NCBI GenBank assembly: GCA_947311845.1
Contig: CAMZMU010000055.1
Location: 25,942,266 to 26,006,265 of the forward strand
DNA length: 64,000 nucleotides
Direction of reading: 5' to 3'
Source: Poa pratensis
Lineage: Eukaryota > Streptophyta > Magnoliopsida > Poales > Poaceae
Shown: positions 43,441 through 55,326 of the stretch, piece after piece
Layout of the letters: every line of letters starts with the position of its first letter
How positions within the stretch are numbered: the first letter of the stretch is position 1
The notes under the pieces: model-generated
Databases searched by the model: none
Seen by the model: only the letters and a program-made list of their open reading frames with translations
Told to the model about the DNA's origin: nothing
Made by a program: the position numbers and the translations under genes

Positions 43441-45058
43441 TGATACGTCTCCAACGTATCCATAATTTCTGCTGTTCCATGCTTATATTATACCATTTGC
43501 TACATGTTTTATATACACTTCGTATCACTTTTATGCATTTTCTGGGACTAACCTATTAACAAGATGCCACAGTGCCAGTTCCCTGTTTTCTGCTGTTTTT
43601 GGTTTCAGAAAGTTACTTCTGGAAATATTCTCGGAATTGCACGAAACAAAAGGCCAGTCCCTATTTTTCCAGCACGTACACGGAGTCCGAAGGAGAGACG
43701 AAGAGAGCCACGAGGTGGCCAAACCACAGGTGGCGCGGCTGGGCCCACCGCGCCTGGTGGTTTGGGCCCCTCGGGGGTCCGCCGACATCGCCCCTTCGCC
43801 TATTTATTCCCCGAGACGCGAAAACCCTAAAACACCGAGCCTTTCATCCAGAACATATTCGCTGCCGCCGCCGTCGTCAACCCTAACTCGGGGGGTTCTG
43901 AAGCTCTTCCCGGCACCCTGCCGGAGAGGGGAATCATCACCGGAGGGCTCTACATCGCCATGCCCGCCTCCGGAGTGATGCGTGAGTAGTTCATCCTTGG
44001 ACTATGGGTCCATAGCAGTAGCTAGATGGTTGTCTTCTCCACTTGTGCCATCATGTTTAGATCTTGTGAGCTGCCTATCATGATCAAGATCATCTTATTG
44101 TAATGCTACATGTTGTGTTTGCTGGGATCTGACTTATATTGATACCTATGTGGAGCTGAATATTATATTATCATGTCTATGTCATTTGTGATCTTGCATG
44201 CTCTCCGTTACTTGTTGAAGCCTTGGCCACGTGAATACTTGTAACTCCAAGAGGGGGTATTTATGCATGATAGTTGGGTTCAACCTCTATTTAACCTGGG
44301 ATAGTGACAGCAAGTTCTAAGGTTGTAGATGTGTTGTTGCCACTAGGGGTAAAACAGCAATGCTTTATTCAAGGATGAATGTATTGTTTACATTACGCAC
44401 ATTACTTAATGCAATTGTCTGTTGCTTGCAACTTAATACTGGAAGGGGTACGGATGTTAACCGGAAAGTGGACTATTTAGGCATAGATGCATGCTGGATA
44501 GCGGTCTATGTACTTTGTCGTAATGCCCAAATGAATCTCATAGTAGACACCACAGCTCACACATGCATGTTATATGCACTTATCAATTGTCAATTGCCCA
44601 GCTGTAATTTGTTTACCCAGCATGTTAGTTATCTTATTGGAGAGACACCACTAGTGAACTGTGGACCCCGGTCCATTCTTTTACATCTGAAATACAATCT
44701 ACTGCAATCATTGTTCTCTACTGTTTTATGCAAACAAACATCATTTTCCATTCGATACGTTTAACCCTTTGTTTTCAGCAAGCCGGTGAGATTGACAACC
44801 TCACTGTTAAGTTGGGGCAAAGTAATTTGATTGTGTTGTGCAGGTTCCACGTTGGCACCGGAATCCCTGGTGTTGCGCCGCACTACACTCCTCACCAACA
44901 CCTTCGAAGCAAACCTCGTTTTCCTACTGGTCGATTAAACCTTGGTTTCATACTGAGGGAAAACTTACTGCTGCACTCATCATACCTTCCTCTTGGGGTT
45001 CCCAACTGACGTGTGACGTACAAGCATTGTTTCTGGCACTATTAACCTAGAGCCACCA
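43441..45058 (+). repeat. 3' LTR of element B (1618 bp)
   Basis: Same termini as the 5' LTR, followed by TSD AGCCT at 45059-45063. The 9-bp length difference to the 5' LTR is fully accounted for by seven small indels. Confidence 0.95.
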
Positions 45059-46341
45059 AGCCTATGGAACACCGGAGACCGCTGCAGCACATTGATGTCA
45101 TTGTGCGAGCCAGCCATGCCAAAAAACGAGTGCCAAATCCACAAATCTTGTGATGCCACGGCCTCAAGCACGACCGTGCACGCCCCAACATGGCCCTTGT
45201 ACTGCCCCTGCCAAGCAAATGGGCAGTTCCTCCACTCCCAGTGCATACAGTCTATGCTGTCAAGCATCCCAGGGAACCCTCTGGCCTCGTTGATGGCCAA
45301 GAGCCGGGTCATGTCGGCAGCATTGGGCTCCCTCAAGTACTCGGGGCCGAACACCTGCACCATGGCCTTGCAAAACTTGTACATTGCTTCTAGGCACGTG
45401 GACTCGCTCATCCGCACGTACTCGTCCACAAGATCACCGACAATTCTATATGCAAGCATGCGAACAGCGGCGATGCACTTCTGGTATGATGAGAAACCGA
45501 GGGCACCACATGCATCTGGCTTGCATATGAAATAGTCATCAAAATGCATCACCCCCAACCGATACGGTTGAACAAAGATCTTCTCATCTGGAAACGGCGC
45601 CGGAAAATCTTGTGAGGATACGTGGGTCTGTGGGGACTAAAGTAGTCCCCCCAGAGCTGGAGTCGCCCAGCTCTCCGGTTCCGGTCCAATGCAGGAGAAC
45701 GGCCCGGCAACGAGCCTCGGAACACCGGCCGCATTCTCTCAATGTACTCATTGACGATGAGGGTGGCAACCAGGCCATTACTCTCATCGTCCGAGGAATC
45801 ATCCGATGATGACAAGCACAGGATGTGGTTCTTGTAGTACCATTCATCGGAGCTATCCATGGCCGAGTTTGTACCTGAGTTGGTGCCGGGGCTGACGGCC
45901 GAACACCTTGTGGGCGGCGTTGGTGTCGCGGGCGCTCCGAGAGATGTGGCCGCACGATTCACCGGCCGTGGCGGGGAGGAAGCAGCTCCGGTGACGGCGG
46001 GGAAGAGGAGCAGGAGATGGCGTCCCCGGAATGGCCTGCAGTGCCAAATCTAGGTGCGACGGCGGGGTGGCGGCGGGAGGGGCGAGAGAGGCGGAGGAGA
46101 TTGGCGTGGAGAATGGTATCACGTGCGGGCCAGGGGCAGACTAGGGCAGGACACAATAGCGCTCCGCTCGCGTCCGCGCCCGACGCATCGGTGGCCCAAA
46201 TTTGGGCCAAGAATTGGTCACGGCGGACAAAAAATGGACCGCGGTCCGTTTGCGTCACCCCGTTGGGCCGTGTTTTTGGCTCCTACAGACAGGAACGGAG
46301 GCGCGCGGACTCGATGCGTCGCCCCGTTGGAGTCATCCTAA

Positions 46342-46935
46342 GGAGGAGAGGGGTCTACACATGCTTGCCTCTCTTCTCACTCTCTCTCCACGCACCCGTC
46401 GGGGGCAAGTGGTTGCCTATGTACTGTGTAAGTATGCTAGGTGGGGGCTAAGTGAGAATTGCATTTTTGGTAGTACTACGGCTTGTCTACCGGCTTCGGT
46501 TAATTATAATTGTGATTAGATTGTTGATTCATATAATCTCCGTCTTTCAAAAAATAAGTATTTTTCATCACTAGGAGTGTATCTTTTGTGATGTAATTTT
46601 TAGGTTCTCATCTCTTTTTTTATGCTGAAGTTCCATCTGTGGTTGCTGAAGTCTGAATCTGCAAAAGGTTGAGGGCTTCAGTGAAGCTCCATTTTTATTA
46701 AGATATCTATTTTTGAACAGAACTGATTAAAAATTGTATTTATTAATCTTGCTTCTAAGCTCAAAACTTGTCGCATGTGATAGTTTCTTAGTTTGAATAT
46801 GAACAGTGCAAATTAATAATATTAGTAAGTAATGAGTGTGACTTTATAAGTGGGGTGAATTATATAAGAGTGTTTCTAGCTTTGTGAGCACATAATTTGC
46901 TGCAGGACCGTTGCATAGCACGGGCATTTTGCTAG
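46342..46935 (+). mobile_element. Helitron 3' terminus (5' end not found)
   Basis: CCGT, an 8-nt loop and ACGG (46908-46923) form a hairpin, followed by GCATTTTG and CTAG at 46932-46935, then T. This resembles the common Triticeae Helitron terminus with CACGGGCA before CTAG. Sequence back to the Harbinger TSD at 46341 may belong to the element, and the Harbinger transposon may be inserted in it; the 5' end was not recognised. Confidence 0.55.
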
Positions 46936-47044
46936 TAAATACATATTACCCAATGTATAAGATTGCACGGATAGGCCGCCGGCCGGCCTGATCGATCCAT
47001 GGTATGTGAGGCTACCGACGCACGTACTGCGTATTGATTGACAT

Positions 47045-47564
47045 TGTCGTGGGTTAGTCACGGCGGATGCCATGGGGGTGGCATATGTCAGGCGTGGAGC
47101 AAGGCGACTTAGGATTCATGGAGAGGTTCACACACGCAGAGTTTACCTAGGTTCGGCCCCTCGTTCTGAGATAAAGACCTACTCCTGCTTTGTGGTATTG
47201 ATTTGATAGTGGTGTACAATGGCGTGCGCATCAAAGCTTAGCAGAGCTCCGATGGCTATAGAATGAGATCAATATGTTCTCTAGGGTTTCGCCTAGTCGA
47301 CCTTTTATAGGCATTCGACTAGGGTTATAGAGGATACCGAGTCGGTTCTGGAGGCGGCTAACCACCTGCTACAAACAAGGCTACTTGGAGTGTAATCTTC
47401 GGAATGTCTATCTTCTTATCCGAGTAGGAAATTGACCTGCTGTCCTCCTGAGCCGGCCCACCGGGTTCCTTAATGGACCCGGTATCTGGAAGGTGCCCTC
47501 CGAGTGAGATTTGGGCCACCCCGTCTCATGGTTCTGGGCCTACCTAGTTGGGCATCCCCCATCA
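47045..47564 (+). mobile_element. Solo LTR, 520 bp
   Basis: Begins TGTCGTGGGTTAG and ends CCCCATCA (TG...CA), flanked by the perfect 5-bp duplication GACAT at 47040-47044 and 47565-47569. No PBS, PPT or internal sequence follows, so it is the product of LTR-LTR recombination. The TGTCGTGG start is typical of Triticeae gypsy-like LTRs; orientation is inferred from it. Confidence 0.9.
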
Positions 47565-47569
47565 GACAT

Positions 47570-50431
47570 GGTTCAATTCCACGACGCACCTACTAGTTAC
47601 AGTCTATTCTACTGTTGTTCCTCAAGCCGGCGGCGCGGTAGGTGGTAGCGCTCGTGACGGGCCGTGATAGAGCTGCACTGCGCCGATGCGCTCCCGGGGA
47701 ACCGGGCCTGAAGCGGCTCGTCGGGGAGGACCTGCTTGAAGGCGGCTCGTCGGGAGGACCTGCTTGTAGGCCGTGACAGTAACGGCTGCATTGCGTGTCT
47801 CGTCGTCAGCGTCATGCGCAGCCTGTGTGCTAGATGGCCAATTCTTAGGGTTGTAATCAAGTTTAAGGATTTCAGTGTGTTTTATGGATATGGACGAGGC
47901 GAGGGTAATTGAATAATTACTTGCCCCATGCCCAGAAGGTATGGATTTGATGCGGGTGGCGGCAGATTTACGACCAATATGTTTTTTCGATAAGGGAAAA
48001 TACCTCGGCCTATGAATAGATTCACAAAGCCTGCTTATTTCATTATTAAATAAATATAGGCTAAACTTTTTACAACAATCAAACCAACCGACCGATCAAA
48101 TAAGGTGACAAAGCACCATCTACTAGCACAATGATAGAGTTAAACGGGATCTTATACCTCGGCCACAGCCATCGCTAGCACACCGGCTAAATGCAGGGAT
48201 AGGGCCTTGTGCAGATACTCCAGAAGTCGCCACCACATCTTCAATGAACCCATCTTCAATGTTTAGATCGAAGCCAAGACTCTTAACAAGCCTGCCATCG
48301 ACACCGCCACGGCGACATACCATGCCACCACCCTGCGCATGTCCATCATCACACGTCCATGGTCGAGACCCCTCTGCTAGCTAGACGGGGGACCATGCCA
48401 TCCTGGAGAAGAGGCGTGCACACCTGGGATCGGATTGAAATTCACTTATGACCATGAGTAGGGCTGGTGCGAGACACTTTTTGGGTAATCTAGCGTGTCA
48501 GTCCAGCTAGTGATTGTTAGGTTTAGCACTAATCCGGTCTAACCCCCATTTCTCGTTCCTTTTCCGTGGTGCCACTCACAATAATCAATTTGAAGCTATG
48601 GGGTTAGGGACCTTTAAATAGTGCTAACTCCGATTTTATTTAAACCGTAATTTCACAAATAATTATTCCAGAAACTACTGGTTAACCAAACCAACTCATT
48701 AGTAGCCATCTAGGAATATCAATCTGCAATTAATTAGTCCCATGAGCACATGTGTGTGAGTCACGTGTCGAAATTTCAATCAAGTTTTAATCAATTCATA
48801 TAGCCAACATATGAACAACTTCTTTTTTTCTACTCTATACCGTTTTCGGTTATAATTACAGCATAGTTAGTGTAACCATTAGGTATAATTCTTTAAATAC
48901 AATTCCACATCATTCATTGTCTGTTATGCATGTTGTGTGCTACAGCCTACAAGTCCCACCTAGCTTTTTCTTAGATAAACCGGACTGCATTACAGAAACA
49001 CTTTCTTGTGCGCGTGCTTATTCTTAGATCACACGCTTCTTCTCCTTCTTCCTGTTTCCGTCTCTCTTTTCCCCTCACCCCTACCCTCCACCCTCCCCCA
49101 CCCTGAGACGGCGTCGGCGATGCTGCCGCAACCGGTAGGGAGCCACGACGGAGAAGGCATCGTCAAGACTGGAGCAAGCGGCGACGAGCAATGGACTTAA
49201 CGGTGGGGTTGGGGGTGCAACCGGCGACGAGATCTAATTTGCGAGGATTTAGAGGGGATGGCTGGGGCGGCAGCGGACCGGCGGAGACTGTAATTTGAGT
49301 AGGGCGGGGCGGCGAGGCGATCGCGAGAGGGCACGGTTCGGCCGGTGGTGGATGCGGTCGTCTTCCTCTTTCCCGGCGGCCTTGTCATTTTGTGGTCCGA
49401 ATTCGTGTGACTGCTCACAGGTGCGAAGATTAGCATCGCCCACTGCACTAATAATTACACATAATAGTGTTCGGGATACTGGACGTGCCGATCAACTTCA
49501 AGGGAGTGGCCGCATTAACTGCACTATGAACTACAAAATGAAAAACTACACGGCTTATGAACGAGAGAAGCTTGCTAGAACAAGATTCTTTTAGGGCTGC
49601 GCCGTACCCACAGGGTTGAGATCTTTCAGGTTATTCTTCAGGACCTGCAAGCGATCCGTTGCGACCACATTCGCTGAAGATCAAAAGCAAGTTTTTTTTT
49701 TTTTTTGAGAATAAGATCAAAAGCAAGTGGAAGAGCTAAAATGCAGGCGAGTGATTTGACAGAAACTGAAGCTCCAAGAATCATTCTCAACTTACTTTAC
49801 GGCCCAACTATTGTCCCGGGACTTCTGCCCAGGAAGCGGTAGAAAATCTACACCCAGGCCTGGGCCCGAACATGTACATTCTGATGCGCTCGCGTGGTGG
49901 CCCGGTCCAGACTCCAGAAGGTAAAGAACGACGTTAGGAAAAAAATTAGACGCTAGGTCCATGTTCTGTTTCGTGACAAGTGACGGTAGAAAGCGAGCGA
50001 GTCCAACCTTTGGGCGTATCGACGAGACGCTGCTGGTTTTTCGGGGCCGCAGGAGCGACCGACTTGTTTTGTTCCGCGGCGACCAATCAGGCAAATCCCA
50101 GCGAGCACGACGCGAGTACTCTTCATTGACCGTTGCCGGCCGGCCGGCCAACTCCGGCTGCCTAAATTCCGTCGTCCATGGCCAGCGGCGCTCCTTTTAG
50201 TCGTTCAGGCCTATGGCGGGCCGGCGCGCAGGTAGAAACTAGTTCTACAGCACGCTGTTCTCCACGCTGCACGTACTGGAAAGCTTGCAGGCAACTCAGA
50301 AAGGTATTTTCTTCAAGCGGGGCCTCATACAGGTGTTCGAATACCTCATCCCTGGAAAAAATAAATAAATGATTGGTGAAGAAGAAAAGCCCGAGTTGGG
50401 ATTTGCGATTTGAAACGGCATCAGAAAAGAA
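47570..50431. other. Intergenic sequence, no confident gene
   Basis: GC-rich and AT-rich patches without recognisable domains. 49000-49200 is pyrimidine-rich and resembles a 5' UTR, but the following frames are short. At 50246-50369 a plus-strand frame encodes LFSTLHVLESLQATQ and then GIFFKRGLIQVFEYLIPG before a stop; it reads like a decayed exon of a gene I do not recognise. Nothing else is supported. Confidence 0.3.
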
Positions 50432-53401
50432 CTAGTTGAATTTGGCGTGCCGTCACGGCACGTTCTTGATGCCATTTTTTCGAAGGCATTTTTGTTTGGA
50501 ATTTTCGAATTTGAATTTCGGCAATCTGGCATGTAATGTTAGCAATTTGCGTGTAGTTATGTTGTTATGTTTTCATATTTTTTTGGATGAGTATGTTTGA
50601 ATAGAAAATTCTTGCTGAATTAATATATTTTTTTTGGTGGATTTTGAAGGCATTTGAATGTTTTAAATATTTTTTTTAATTTGGTCACATTCAATAAGTA
50701 GTCAATTCAGCATTTAGTAGTGTTATAGAATTATCTAAATACCGTCAAACAATACGTCTGTAGTGTTATAAATTTTGTTAAGCATGCTTTATTTAGAATT
50801 TGATTTGTAGTTTCAATATACTTGTCTAGGATTTTTTTAACAGTTGTTTCCTAATATTTACATTTGTGGTACTTTTATGTTAATATTTTTGAACCATGAT
50901 ATAAATATTTAAGTAGGATGGCTTGTAGCAAAAAAAAGATTATTCGGTCTATCATATTGAATGATATTATTGATGTTATTTCTGTTGATTTTATTTGACT
51001 ATAGAAGAAATTTGTGTTTTTTTTTTGTGTGGAAATTTGTATTTTTTTTGTTAACCAAAATGTGGGCTAAATTGAAGTGTTGAAATATTTGTTTGTTTTC
51101 TTATGAATAGGTAGCATTTTTTTGTATGCATTTCTGATATATTGTGTACAATATTCAAATATTTGAAGGTTTGAAATGCTCGAACATGTTTGTATTTCGA
51201 CGTTAATATTTAGTTGAATCCAGAACAATCTATTCGAATTTGATTCCACATTTGGGGAAAGCAAATGTTGGCTAACCTAATATGTTGAAATAAATTTGGT
51301 ATTTTTTTTTAGTACATTGTGGTTATTTTTGGTGAGCATTTTGGTTTTATTTTATGGAATATCGGAGTATTCGCTCAAATGTTAGACAAATTGTAACTTT
51401 CAAACATTTTTTATTTTGCTATTATAAAGTGGAACAGTAATTGTAGTTTCTAGACAAATGGTAATATTATTAAGTGAGGTGTGAAGCATTTGGAGCATTG
51501 GAAAAAAAACGACTCTATTATCATTTGTTTAAGGAATTGGAACTTTGCAGAAATAGTACCTCTCTTTTTTTAATCTTTTTTTTTGTTTAAACAAAACTCG
51601 GAATATTTCATATTTCTTTTGTCTTCTGTAGATCATGGAAAAAAATCTTCGTTGATCTGGAATATTTCATATTTCTTTTATCTTGTATAGATCATGGGAA
51701 AAAATATTCGTTGAAATTAAATATGAAAAGGTCTTATATTCTATCATTTAGTAGATCCCATCCGGAATGTTGTGATTTGAAATGCTAAAATTCTTTGTAA
51801 TTTTGTCGTTCGGAGTAACTTCATTTTTTTAAGCAAATTTAAATGTTCAAGTGTGTTTGCAGTTCGATATAGATTTCTTTTGTTTAAACAAAATCCGGAA
51901 TATGTCATATTTCTTTTATCTTTTGTAGATCATGGAAAAAATATTTGGTGAAATTTAATATAAACAGGTCTCTTCGTAATTTTGTCGATCGGAAGAATGC
52001 AATTTGCAAGATATATTTTAGAGTGTCTTCAATTCCTCAGCAATTCGAAATTGTAAAGTGTGTTGCACTTGTGTGGTTCAAATGTGAAATTTATAATTAG
52101 GCCAATTATTAATAAATTTTGTAAGGGTGGGGGCAGCGGGAGAAGACGAAGAAAAAGCTAAAATAATAGGGAAAATGAAAACACATAAAGAAATAAGCAG
52201 TATGTCATTTTGAGTGTTTTCAGATGTTTAGCAAACTGGAATGGTTGGATATATTTGTAATATACCATAAATATTTATTTGAATTCTATAACGCGCTCTT
52301 GCTGAGAATATTTTGTGTTAGTTTGTATTTTTTTTGGCTGCGTTGTATATATTGTGAGGAAAGGTTATAGTTATAATTTGTATAATGTACTTAGATTAAA
52401 TTCAATTTGAAATCAGTGCGTAATTAGAGGGAATGGTTTGCATTTTGTTGGAATATTCATGTGATCAGGTATTCTCTTAAATGTGAGTACATAATTAAGT
52501 AGATTTAAGTTTTATTACTTCTAGGTAGGTAGTACGTAATTATGGAGTTATTTCGAGAGTGAACCAATCGTTTTCATTTTACTTGTTTCGAATTGTTTTC
52601 ATGTTTGCAAATTGGTTAGATTTGCAAGGCTAATAAAATTTTGAAATATTCAAACTTCTATGCCGCGTAGCTGTGGTAAAATTCAAATTGGGTGGTATTT
52701 GTCGTTTAAAATATTTGTAGGTACTTAGTGGTTTTGAATGTTGAAGTATGCATGTGTTTTGGAATAAATATTTAATTTAATAACGTGAATTGGAATGGTC
52801 AAATATGTCTGCATCATAAATATCTATTTTGACTCTATAATTTGAGTAATGAATCGCATGAGAATTCGGTAAGTCTGATATTTAATTAGAGGGCGTATTT
52901 TAATTTGTTTAAATATAAAAAATGGAGTTACGTTGAACGTTTTCTATTCTATGGTAATTACTGAAGGAAAGGGGCACCACCTGTCACAAACTTAACTTCT
53001 GAAAAAAATGTTTCGAAAAAGGATGAAATTCATGTTAATTTATCTGGTGCGGTTAAATATCTATCGGTTGGAAACTATCGCGATAGTTTTTTTTTTCCTT
53101 TTTGATTTGGCAGTAGGTAATATTGTTTGGAAATATAATATAGCCATTTGTTAGGTCATCTGGAAAGTTTGTTTGTTTTTTTTTTTTTTGGAATTTGGAA
53201 GTTCATATAATTTTTAAAGTTATGTTTACTGCCACGTGTTTTTTATATTAGTAGGCGAAAATGGCAACATTCTGAAATTGTTGTAGTATGGGAATAATCG
53301 GAATTCGGGGAAAAAATCGTTTCAAAATGGTTGGATTTTAGAGATTGGTTAATTTTGAAATTGATGCAATTGGGGAAAAATTTGCGATTTTTAAAAACGT
53401 T

Positions 53402-53822
53402 TATATATTAAAAATTATTGAAAGTGGGAAATGTCACATGTCACGGTCATAAAATCATGGGGATTTAAACATATTTTTTTCTTTTTGTTGAGATTTAGAT
53501 TTCAAATGTGGATTTAAATGGTCTAATATGTTTGTGTTTTTTCCACAAACTTTTCGAAATATTGTTCGATATGGAAAATTCAAGTTTTCTATTTTGTATT
53601 TTCTGTTGTATATATATTAAAAATTATTGAAAGTGGGAAACGTCACATGTCACGGTCATAAAATCATGGGGATTTAAACATTTTTTTTTCTTTTTGTTGA
53701 GATTTAGATTTCAAACTTGGATTTAAATGGTCTAATATGTTTGTGTTTTTTTCCACAAACTTTTCAAAATATTGTTCGATATGGAAAATTCAAGTTTTCT
53801 ATTTTGTATTTTCTGTTGCAAG
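53402..53822. repeat. Tandem duplication, 209-bp period
   Basis: TATATATTAAAAATTATTG at 53402 recurs at 53611, and the following sequence including TCACATGTCACGGTCATAAA is nearly identical over the whole unit. It lies in the A-rich body of the minus-strand Helitron. Confidence 0.9.
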
Positions 53823-53889
53823 CCTCTTTTTTTTTAGTCATTTAGATGGACACAAAAAAATTGCAACAGTTTTTAATAAGAAAAACAGG

Positions 53890-54545
53890 GTGTTTTAAAA
53901 AAAAAAAAGGCCAGGCCGAGCCAGCTGCGAAGCAGCCAGCCCAGCCCAACCTGTGGCCCAGTCGGGCAGCCCAGGCCCGCAGGACGGCGTGGCGACGTCA
54001 CCCGCGACGTCACCTGCCGGCGGCGGCCGAGCTCGGCTGAGCACGGCGACGGGCGGCCCAGCAGGCTCCTGAGGCCGAAATCGCGCGGATCCGTGCGAGG
54101 GAGATGCGGCGGAGCCGGGAGGGCGGCGGTACCGACCAAATGGTCGCCGGAGCGCCGGTGGCGAGCACGGAGACGGCGGCGGATGCCGACGGACGGCGGC
54201 GCTGATTGCGACGCGATGCGGCGGTCCCAGCAGGCGTCCGTCGGCGGAGATGGAGAGCGCGCGACGGCGCACTGCGGCGTGTCCTTCGATTCGTCTGCGG
54301 AGGCGTGCCGCGGCGGCGGGCCGCGTCAGCGTCCGCGGCGAGCTCCGCGCCGCTCGCGAGAGAGAAGAGGAGAAGGGGGCGGTTCGTGGTGGTTTTACGA
54401 AAAAGAACCCGGGTTTGCGCGAAATTGCAAAAAGGTCCCTCGCGACGAATTTTCTGAGAAGAACATAGAATTTCCGGCACCCCGCGTGCTTCTCTGCAAA
54501 AAAAACCAGCGCGATGTGAGGCTGACGCCTGGCCCCACCACGCAC
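53890..54545 (-). other. GC-rich captured segment in the minus-strand Helitron
   Basis: A sharp switch to GC-rich sequence with frames open on both strands for up to 216 codons. Openness reflects lack of stops in GC-rich DNA; no domain, start context or splice pattern identifies a gene. It is comparable in position to 31140-31560 of the other Helitron. Confidence 0.3.
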
Positions 54546-54862
54546 TGTAGCAGAATGTAGCTAGCTACAGTGCTAGGTACAGTAGACCAGGGCGCGGAGG
54601 GGCTGTGATTTTGGCCAGCCATTATACGATCGATATCCAAGCAAAGAGCCTCACGGCAGAGTTTTCTTGAAAAGAAAGGCCTTCAAGTCTGACGTCGAGA
54701 GCAAGACTAGAGACGCACGTGACGGCCACACGTCTCCCCGACAGCCGCCCCCTGATCTGGACCGTCCATTACCATGTGCCGTCAAACAAAACTAACGGAT
54801 CTGGTCGTTCCCGTCCACCAAATCAGATCGAGCCGTCCAAATTGATACGGCCGTGGCCTCCG

Positions 54863-54872
54863 CTTATTAATA
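54863..54872 (+). promoter_or_regulatory. TATA-like box of iPGAM
   Basis: CTTATTAATA lies in a GC-rich promoter, with transcription expected near 54895. The minus-strand Helitron begins only about 20-220 bp upstream, so the native proximal promoter is short. Confidence 0.5.
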
Positions 54873-54894
54873 CTCCACGCCCTCTGGCCAGATT

Positions 54895-55326
54895 ATCCTC
54901 CTCCGCCTCGACCACTCCGCTCTCCGCAAAAGTTATTCTTGTTCCGCAAACCACAAGGAGAAAAGACGAAAAAGGGTAAGAACAGCCTCTCTCCGATCTC
55001 ATCACGTGAGCAACCTCTACCCTTCGTTGTAATTTGATGCTTGGTTCGTCTACGATCCGTCGCCAGATCGGATCCTCCAGATCTGCGTCGTCAAATCTGA
55101 ACATTAGAGGAATTAAATTAGTTACAGCGCGCGTCGTTTGATTATTAGTTCTCGCGCTTCCGTACGGATTTATAATCCGTCTTACCGGCGCGGTAATTCG
55201 AGCTTTGACTGCTATTGGTTGAGATTGCGCGCCCCGATCTAGTGATTACATGCTGCCAATCTCTACCGCAGATCTGTCTGGTTTCCGTCGATTTGCTTGC
55301 TGATTTCGGTTGTGATTTTGTAGGCG
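54895..55326 (+). other. iPGAM 5' UTR with leader intron
   Basis: A non-coding first exon (about 54895-54975) ends AAAAAGG and is followed by GTAAGA. The acceptor TTTTGTAG is at 55316-55323, three bases before the start codon. The 348-nt leader intron is a type often associated with enhanced expression of housekeeping genes in plants. Confidence 0.7.

Larger units (their letters stand above)
37710..45058 (+). mobile_element. Complete non-autonomous LTR retrotransposon B (TGATACG family)
   Basis: Two nearly identical LTRs (37710-39336 and 43441-45058) flank a 4.1-kb interior with a PBS, one ORF and a polypurine tract next to the 3' LTR. A perfect 5-bp TSD AGCCT lies at 37705-37709 and 45059-45063. 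No protease, RT, RNase H or integrase is present, so mobility needed enzymes from another element. The LTR start is of the TGATACGTCTCC type common in Triticeae gypsy-like families; I do not assign a family name. The near identity of the LTRs indicates a recent insertion. Confidence 0.95.
37255..45860 (-). pseudogene. PIF/Harbinger DDE transposase, interrupted and frameshifted
   Basis: The gene starts at ATG 45860 (MDSSDEWYY) and ends at 37255. Recognisable plant Harbinger transposase blocks are EYVRMSEST, GFPGMLDSIDCMHW, NCPFAWQGQY, VVLEAVASQDLWIWHSFFG, then beyond the insertion YYLADGIYP, ERAFGALQSRWAIVRHPAR and ACVIMHNMIVEDERD. The DDE metal ligands fall in DSIDCMHW and the later acidic blocks. 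Element B (37710-45058) lies between two in-frame halves: the reading frame is restored if B and one AGCCT are removed. Two one-base shifts, at a G run near 45562 and near 37475, break the remaining frame. The product would act in the nucleus on the 36838/46338 ends. Confidence 0.9.
36838..46338. mobile_element. PIF/Harbinger transposon split by an LTR retrotransposon
   Basis: The left end GGATGACTCCAACGGGGCG and its perfect complement at the right end are flanked by TAA (36835-36837 and 46339-46341), the 3-bp TSD of this superfamily. Without the nested element B and one TSD it is about 2.15 kb and carries a single minus-strand transposase gene; no Myb-like second ORF is seen. Subterminal AACGGACGCGCG-type sequences recur at both sides. 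Confidence 0.95.
50432..54690 (-). mobile_element. Probable Helitron (minus strand) upstream of iPGAM
   Basis: On the minus strand the 3' end has a strong hairpin (CGTGCCGT, GACGGCACG at 50446-50462), then about 10 nt and CTAG (50435-50432), then T at 50431. Reading toward it, the element has a GC-rich promoter or first-exon-like block (54640-53880), then an A-rich body (T-rich on plus, 53880-50470), the same layout as 30825-36640. Shared pieces (GCGAGGGACC followed by a TTTGCAATT stretch, and CTACAGT-rich sequence) support common origin. The 5' end lies somewhere between about 54640 and 54860 and was not fixed. No Rep/Hel gene is present. Confidence 0.6.

Noticed and set aside
53890..54545. 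Long GC-rich frames on both strands as genes
   Set aside because: Openness on several frames at once reflects composition; no domain or splice support.
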